Shown piece after piece: positions 6,001 to 9,140 of a DNA stretch of 9,140 bases. The stretch covers positions 1 through 9,140 of the forward strand of contig JAUWJJ010000023.1 in the NCBI GenBank assembly GCA_030607765.1, in the 5' to 3' direction. The stretch is from Candidatus Aerophobota bacterium (GTDB lineage Bacteria; Aerophobota; Aerophobia; Aerophobales; B3-G15). The translations under genes and the position numbers were made by a program. Each line of letters starts with the position of its first letter. Position 1 is the stretch's first letter. A model generated the notes under the pieces. It was not told where the DNA came from. It worked only from the letters and a program-made list of their open reading frames with translations, and ran no database searches.

Positions 6001-6081
6001 CTTTTTTCTCAAGTTTCCTTTACATTTCAATTAATTGGTCCCATTCTATCTGAGATAGTAGCCAACAGATAGATCCTGCAT
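5843..6081 (-). pseudogene. Possible decayed small ORF between alpha-mannosidase and binding-protein genes
   Basis: On the minus strand a near-perfect Shine-Dalgarno, AAGGGAGGTGAT (6096-6085), stands 7 nt before an ATG (6081-6079). The frame reads MQDLSVGYYLR and stops at 6046. One base shift near 6050 opens a charged stretch, QIEWDQLIEM, then a TAA (6022-6020), then RKLEKKGNVKSF and MKELQENIIDKGKEDS. The last frame runs on through the REPIN-like hairpins to a TAA at 5845-5843. The composition looks like real protein interrupted by a frameshift and a nonsense codon. I do not recognise a family. The right copy of the 15-bp inverted repeat lies inside it (codons for GNVKSF). It could also be chance open frame. 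The remaining stretch, 6082-6192, shows nothing else I recognise. Confidence 0.3.
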
Positions 6082-6192
6082 TTCATCACCTCCCTTCAGA
6101 GTTTTAAATAGTTTTCCCGAAAATTCTTTATCCATCCCACTCATTAGTTTCTCATTAAGGATATGCAGTTCAGGGGTTTTGCGTAAGTTTTA

Positions 6193-9140
6193 TCATCCTG
6201 TTCTCAATCTGAAAGTCTTTATCTCATAAGAATTTATAGCAAAAGAAAGTTTGCACTTGCTGAAGGAAATATGGGAATTCTTTAGAAATCTTTCAAACAA
6301 ATCTACCTCTGCGACTTCTTTCATGGTAAAACCAAACTTAATATTTACTTCAGTTTTTTCTCCTTTGCTCTCGTAAACCCTTAGAATAAAATCATTAGAA
6401 TCCTCTGCTTTTTTCAGACAAGTTGCTACAACATTAGAAGGAGCTAAACTGATAAAAGATTTACTTTGAGGTAAGTTAGCTTTTCCTGTTGATTCTATCA
6501 TTAGAGCTATAAGGGGATGATTTAGCTCATAACCTTTTCTTACTGTCTCGGCCCTTTTCCAATTACCTTTGTGAGGATAAATAGAATAAGTAAATGTATG
6601 TTTTCTTATATCGGGCACAGGATCAGGTTCATAGCTTGTTCTTACCAATGTAATACGCATAGTGTTTCCTTTTACATCAAATCCATATTTTGTATTGCTC
6701 AATAAATTCACTCCATATTCATCATCGGATATATCTACCCATTGGAGAGCAGGTACCTCTCTTCCATCTGCTACTCTTTCAATGTGTCCAAAAGGTATCT
6801 CAAATGTGGCTTTAGTCCTATTTAGTATAGGGGTAAAGCTTGCCTTAAGCATGGGAGCCTCTTTAGTACAATCAGCTTTTTCCTGCCAATCTATGTTAGT
6901 TATAAAGTCAATTCTGAGAACATCTCTATACATAGATATATCCTGAATAATGGTAGAATTGTTGAATTTATGTTTTATCCTGATTTTTCCCACTACAGGA
7001 CCAGAGGCTATAAGCTCTATCTCTGGATTTTTTATAAGATTCTTTGTCGAACTAATAGGCCCTATAGCCCAGGCAGACATAGGATGAGGACTCTCATATA
7101 ACACCTGAAGGAGATTATTCATAACAGGAGTGGCAAATTCTGTTTTTTCAGGAAGGCCAATAACCTCATTCCTTTGTCTTCTCATTACAAACTTATTATT
7201 CTTCTTATCGTAAAGAAAAGCTATGGTTCCGGATTTATCGTCGATTTCTAAGATAGAAAATTTGTTCTCCAGGCGAAAAAGTCCCCTTGAAATAATAGAA
7301 TTATCTTTTCCCTTACCTTCTGTGAGATAAAAGACTTTATAACCCAGAGAAGGGATATTTTGAGCTGTGAATAAAAGTTTATCCTCTAATACCTGGACAG
7401 GGTATACCTTTCCCTCCTCGTCCTTTAATACACAGGGTGAGGGTATATTCTCCGGCAATGATAGACTCACAATATCATCTCTTTCCCAGGCAAGGGGATT
7501 AAATACAAGGATGGGTAAGCCCTCCTGCTTTATTTGAATACTCTTTGCAATTACGCAAAGGCTATCAGAAATAGCTTTCTCTGTTTTCCTTTCTACTTCC
7601 TCTGCCAATTCATTTGAGTACTCATGAGAGATGTGAATAGCACTTCCATCAAGGATATCGTGAAACTGGTTGAAAAGCGCCTTTTCCCACAATCTCTTAA
7701 GGCTGGGATAGTTTCCACCAAGAAGTTTTGCTATTGAACCAACTATTTCTGCTTCTAAAAGAAGTCTTTCACATTCCCGATTATGCTCTTTTATATCACT
7801 ATGAGTAGTATAGCAGCCATCCCAAATGAAGTTAAGCTCATCTTTGATGATGGGAAGATTGGGTTTTTCCCCGGATATCGCTTCGAAAAATCTTTTAGTA
7901 GTGCTGAATTCAAGATGTGGAAAAACAGCTTTTTGGTTAAGTTTATGAGCAATTTTTATATCTTTCCTGGTAGGCCCTCCTCCATGATCTCCTACACCGT
8001 ACACAAACATAGCTATTTTTGTCCCAAATCTTTTTTTAAAATCCTTGCTCAGGTGGACAAGTTCTTCAGGATTTATAAATGCATTATATACGCTGTTGAA
8101 AGCAAGAACTTTTGAGCCGTCAGGACCCTCCCACCAGAACATAGGGAATCCCTTGCCACATCTCATAAAATAATAATAATCTATTCCACTTTTTTTAAGT
8201 ATCTGGGGTATGCTCCAGGGATGGCCAAATGTATCGGGTTCCCATAAAATTTTAGGCTCTACTCCAAGCTTTTCCTTAGTGTATTTTTTTCCGTAGAGAA
8301 TCTGGTGAGCTATTGTCTCTCCATTTGCCATATTTAAATCCCCTTCCACCCAGGTAGAAGCAGTAACTTCCCATCTTCCCTCATTTACTTTCCTCTTTAT
8401 CCTTTTAAAAATATGGGGGAATTTTTCCTCCATTATCCTGTAAGTTATCGCCTGACTTTGAGAAAAACACAGCTCAGGAAACTCCTCCATTAAACGGGTT
8501 ACCGTATCAAAATCTCTTTTGCAGATATCCACCGTTTCCTCCCAGGACCATAGCCAGTTCATATCTATGTGGGCATGTCCAATAAGGTGAATTACATACT
8601 CTTTTGCTGAAGACTTAAGAGAAGATAAATCCTCTTCTATTTTATTTCTCAAAGTTAATAATTCATCCGGCTCCAAATTTAAAATAATTTCCGGGTTTGT
8701 ATTAGCAACAGCTCTTTCACAAAGCTCTTTACCTTTAGGCAAATCTTGAGCAAACTTAAGCTCTTCTATAAAACAGGTCAATTCAAAGGCAATATCATCT
8801 ATGCTGCTGTAGCAAAGCTTTATAATAGGAATACCTGGTAAGCCTTCTCCAGAGAAAGTATGAATAGTAATAATATGTTCTTTTCCAGGGGATGCGCTTT
8901 TAGATACAAGGATTCCTGGTTTTCTAAAATCTGCCCAATGTTCGGCAAAAAATACTTTCTTCCCATCTATAAATACTTCTGTTGGAATAGTCATCACAGA
9001 AGAGAAAAGCTCTACCCTTGAACCTTTTACAGGAATCCTGTCAATATTTTCTGGAATGATCACTTTTTTCTTAAACCAGGTCTCTTTTTTAGCATCCCAG
9101 GTGTAGGGCAAACTTACAATTTCCCAGGATGTATCATCAT
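6193..9140 (-). CDS. Alpha-mannosidase, glycoside hydrolase family 38 (5' end beyond the window)
   Basis: This enzyme hydrolyses terminal alpha-linked mannose with retention, using a catalytic aspartate and a zinc ion. The frame stays open to the window edge. The codons before the TTG at 9111 read DDTSWEIVSL and continue smoothly into PYTWDAKKETWFKKK, a sugar-binding beta-sandwich start, so the true N-terminus is outside. Numbering from that TTG, GH38 signatures are HLIGHAHIDMNWLWSWEET (175-193; probable zinc ligands H181 and D183), ILWEPDTFGHPW (288-299; probable nucleophile and ligand D293), YGVGDHGGGPT (371-381), IWDGCYTTHSDIKEHNRECE (429-448) and NQFHDILDGSA (481-491; probable zinc ligand H484). 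Residue roles are by analogy with Golgi mannosidase II. The C-terminal beta domains are complete, ending EIKTFRLRTG. At least 981 residues are present and no signal peptide can be judged. A cytoplasmic role on imported oligosaccharides is likely given the transporter downstream. Confidence 0.95.
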   Translation of the reverse strand, partial: DDTSWEIVSLPYTWDAKKETWFKKKVIIPENIDRIPVKGSRVELFSSVMTIPTEVFIDGKKVFFAEHWADFRKPGILVSKSASPGKEHIITIHTFSGEGLPGIPIIKLCYSSIDDIAFELTCFIEELKFAQDLPKGKELCERAVANTNPEIILNLEPDELLTLRNKIEEDLSSLKSSAKEYVIHLIGHAHIDMNWLWSWEETVDICKRDFDTVTRLMEEFPELCFSQSQAITYRIMEEKFPHIFKRIKRKVNEGRWEVTASTWVEGDLNMANGETIAHQILYGKKYTKEKLGVEPKILWEPDTFGHPWSIPQILKKSGIDYYYFMRCGKGFPMFWWEGPDGSKVLAFNSVYNAFINPEELVHLSKDFKKRFGTKIAMFVYGVGDHGGGPTRKDIKIAHKLNQKAVFPHLEFSTTKRFFEAISGEKPNLPIIKDELNFIWDGCYTTHSDIKEHNRECERLLLEAEIVGSIAKLLGGNYPSLKRLWEKALFNQFHDILDGSAIHISHEYSNELAEEVERKTEKAISDSLCVIAKSIQIKQEGLPILVFNPLAWERDDIVSLSLPENIPSPCVLKDEEGKVYPVQVLEDKLLFTAQNIPSLGYKVFYLTEGKGKDNSIISRGLFRLENKFSILEIDDKSGTIAFLYDKKNNKFVMRRQRNEVIGLPEKTEFATPVMNNLLQVLYESPHPMSAWAIGPISSTKNLIKNPEIELIASGPVVGKIRIKHKFNNSTIIQDISMYRDVLRIDFITNIDWQEKADCTKEAPMLKASFTPILNRTKATFEIPFGHIERVADGREVPALQWVDISDDEYGVNLLSNTKYGFDVKGNTMRITLVRTSYEPDPVPDIRKHTFTYSIYPHKGNWKRAETVRKGYELNHPLIALMIESTGKANLPQSKSFISLAPSNVVATCLKKAEDSNDFILRVYESKGEKTEVNIKFGFTMKEVAEVDLFERFLKNSHISFSKCKLSFAINSYEIKTFRLRTG

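Noticed and set aside
7783..8115. Plus-strand open frame of 110 codons inside the mannosidase gene
   Set aside because: It is antisense to conserved GH38 motifs on the minus strand and is explained by their codon use.
1..9140. CRISPR arrays, tRNA or rRNA genes, transposases, toxin-antitoxin or defence genes
   Set aside because: I looked for spaced direct repeats, tRNA-like folds and characteristic protein motifs on both strands and found none.

Overview
The window is AT-rich bacterial DNA, and every gene I can support lies on the minus strand, so transcription runs from high to low coordinates. Shine-Dalgarno sequences are strong. TTG is used as a start codon. The two solute-binding proteins have ordinary Sec signal peptides ending in A-x-A|Q with no lipobox cysteine, which suggests soluble periplasmic proteins and a diderm cell. 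Together with a pair of inverted REP-like units, this fits an uncultured, carbohydrate-degrading bacterium. I cannot name the lineage; Aerophobetes- or Atribacterota-like groups are only a guess.

Layout in the direction of transcription. (1) 9140-6193: a GH38 alpha-mannosidase whose N-terminus lies beyond the window edge. (2) 6192-5771: a 422-nt gap holding what looks like the wreck of a small ORF, a 15-bp inverted repeat and a REPIN-like double hairpin. (3) 5770-2661: a CUT1-type sugar ABC transporter (binding protein, MalF-like permease, MalG-like permease), with a strong hairpin between the binding protein and the first permease. No ATPase is present. (4) 2640-748: a PHP-fold DUF3604-family protein, split in one reading frame by a single TAA codon. 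(5) 770-736: a 13-bp hairpin that encloses the DUF3604 stop codon. (6) 721-665: a good sigma-70-type promoter with an 18-bp perfect LacI-type operator over its start site. (7) 634-367: a LacI-family repressor gene reduced to a pseudogene. (8) 158-1: the first 52 codons of a second solute-binding protein, the start of another transporter operon.

Working model: the locus imports and processes mannose-containing glycans or oligosaccharides. The transporter takes up an oligosaccharide, GH38 removes alpha-mannosyl residues, and the PHP/DUF3604 protein does an unassigned hydrolytic step. A LacI-type repressor once controlled the next transporter through the operator at 665-682.

The most striking feature is gene decay at neighbouring sites: a nonsense codon in DUF3604, an internal deletion plus an A-tract frameshift in LacI, and probably a broken small ORF near the REPIN. 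I found no new defence or mobile system. The REPIN-like element, the operator left beside a dead repressor and the split DUF3604 gene are the parts most worth a second look.
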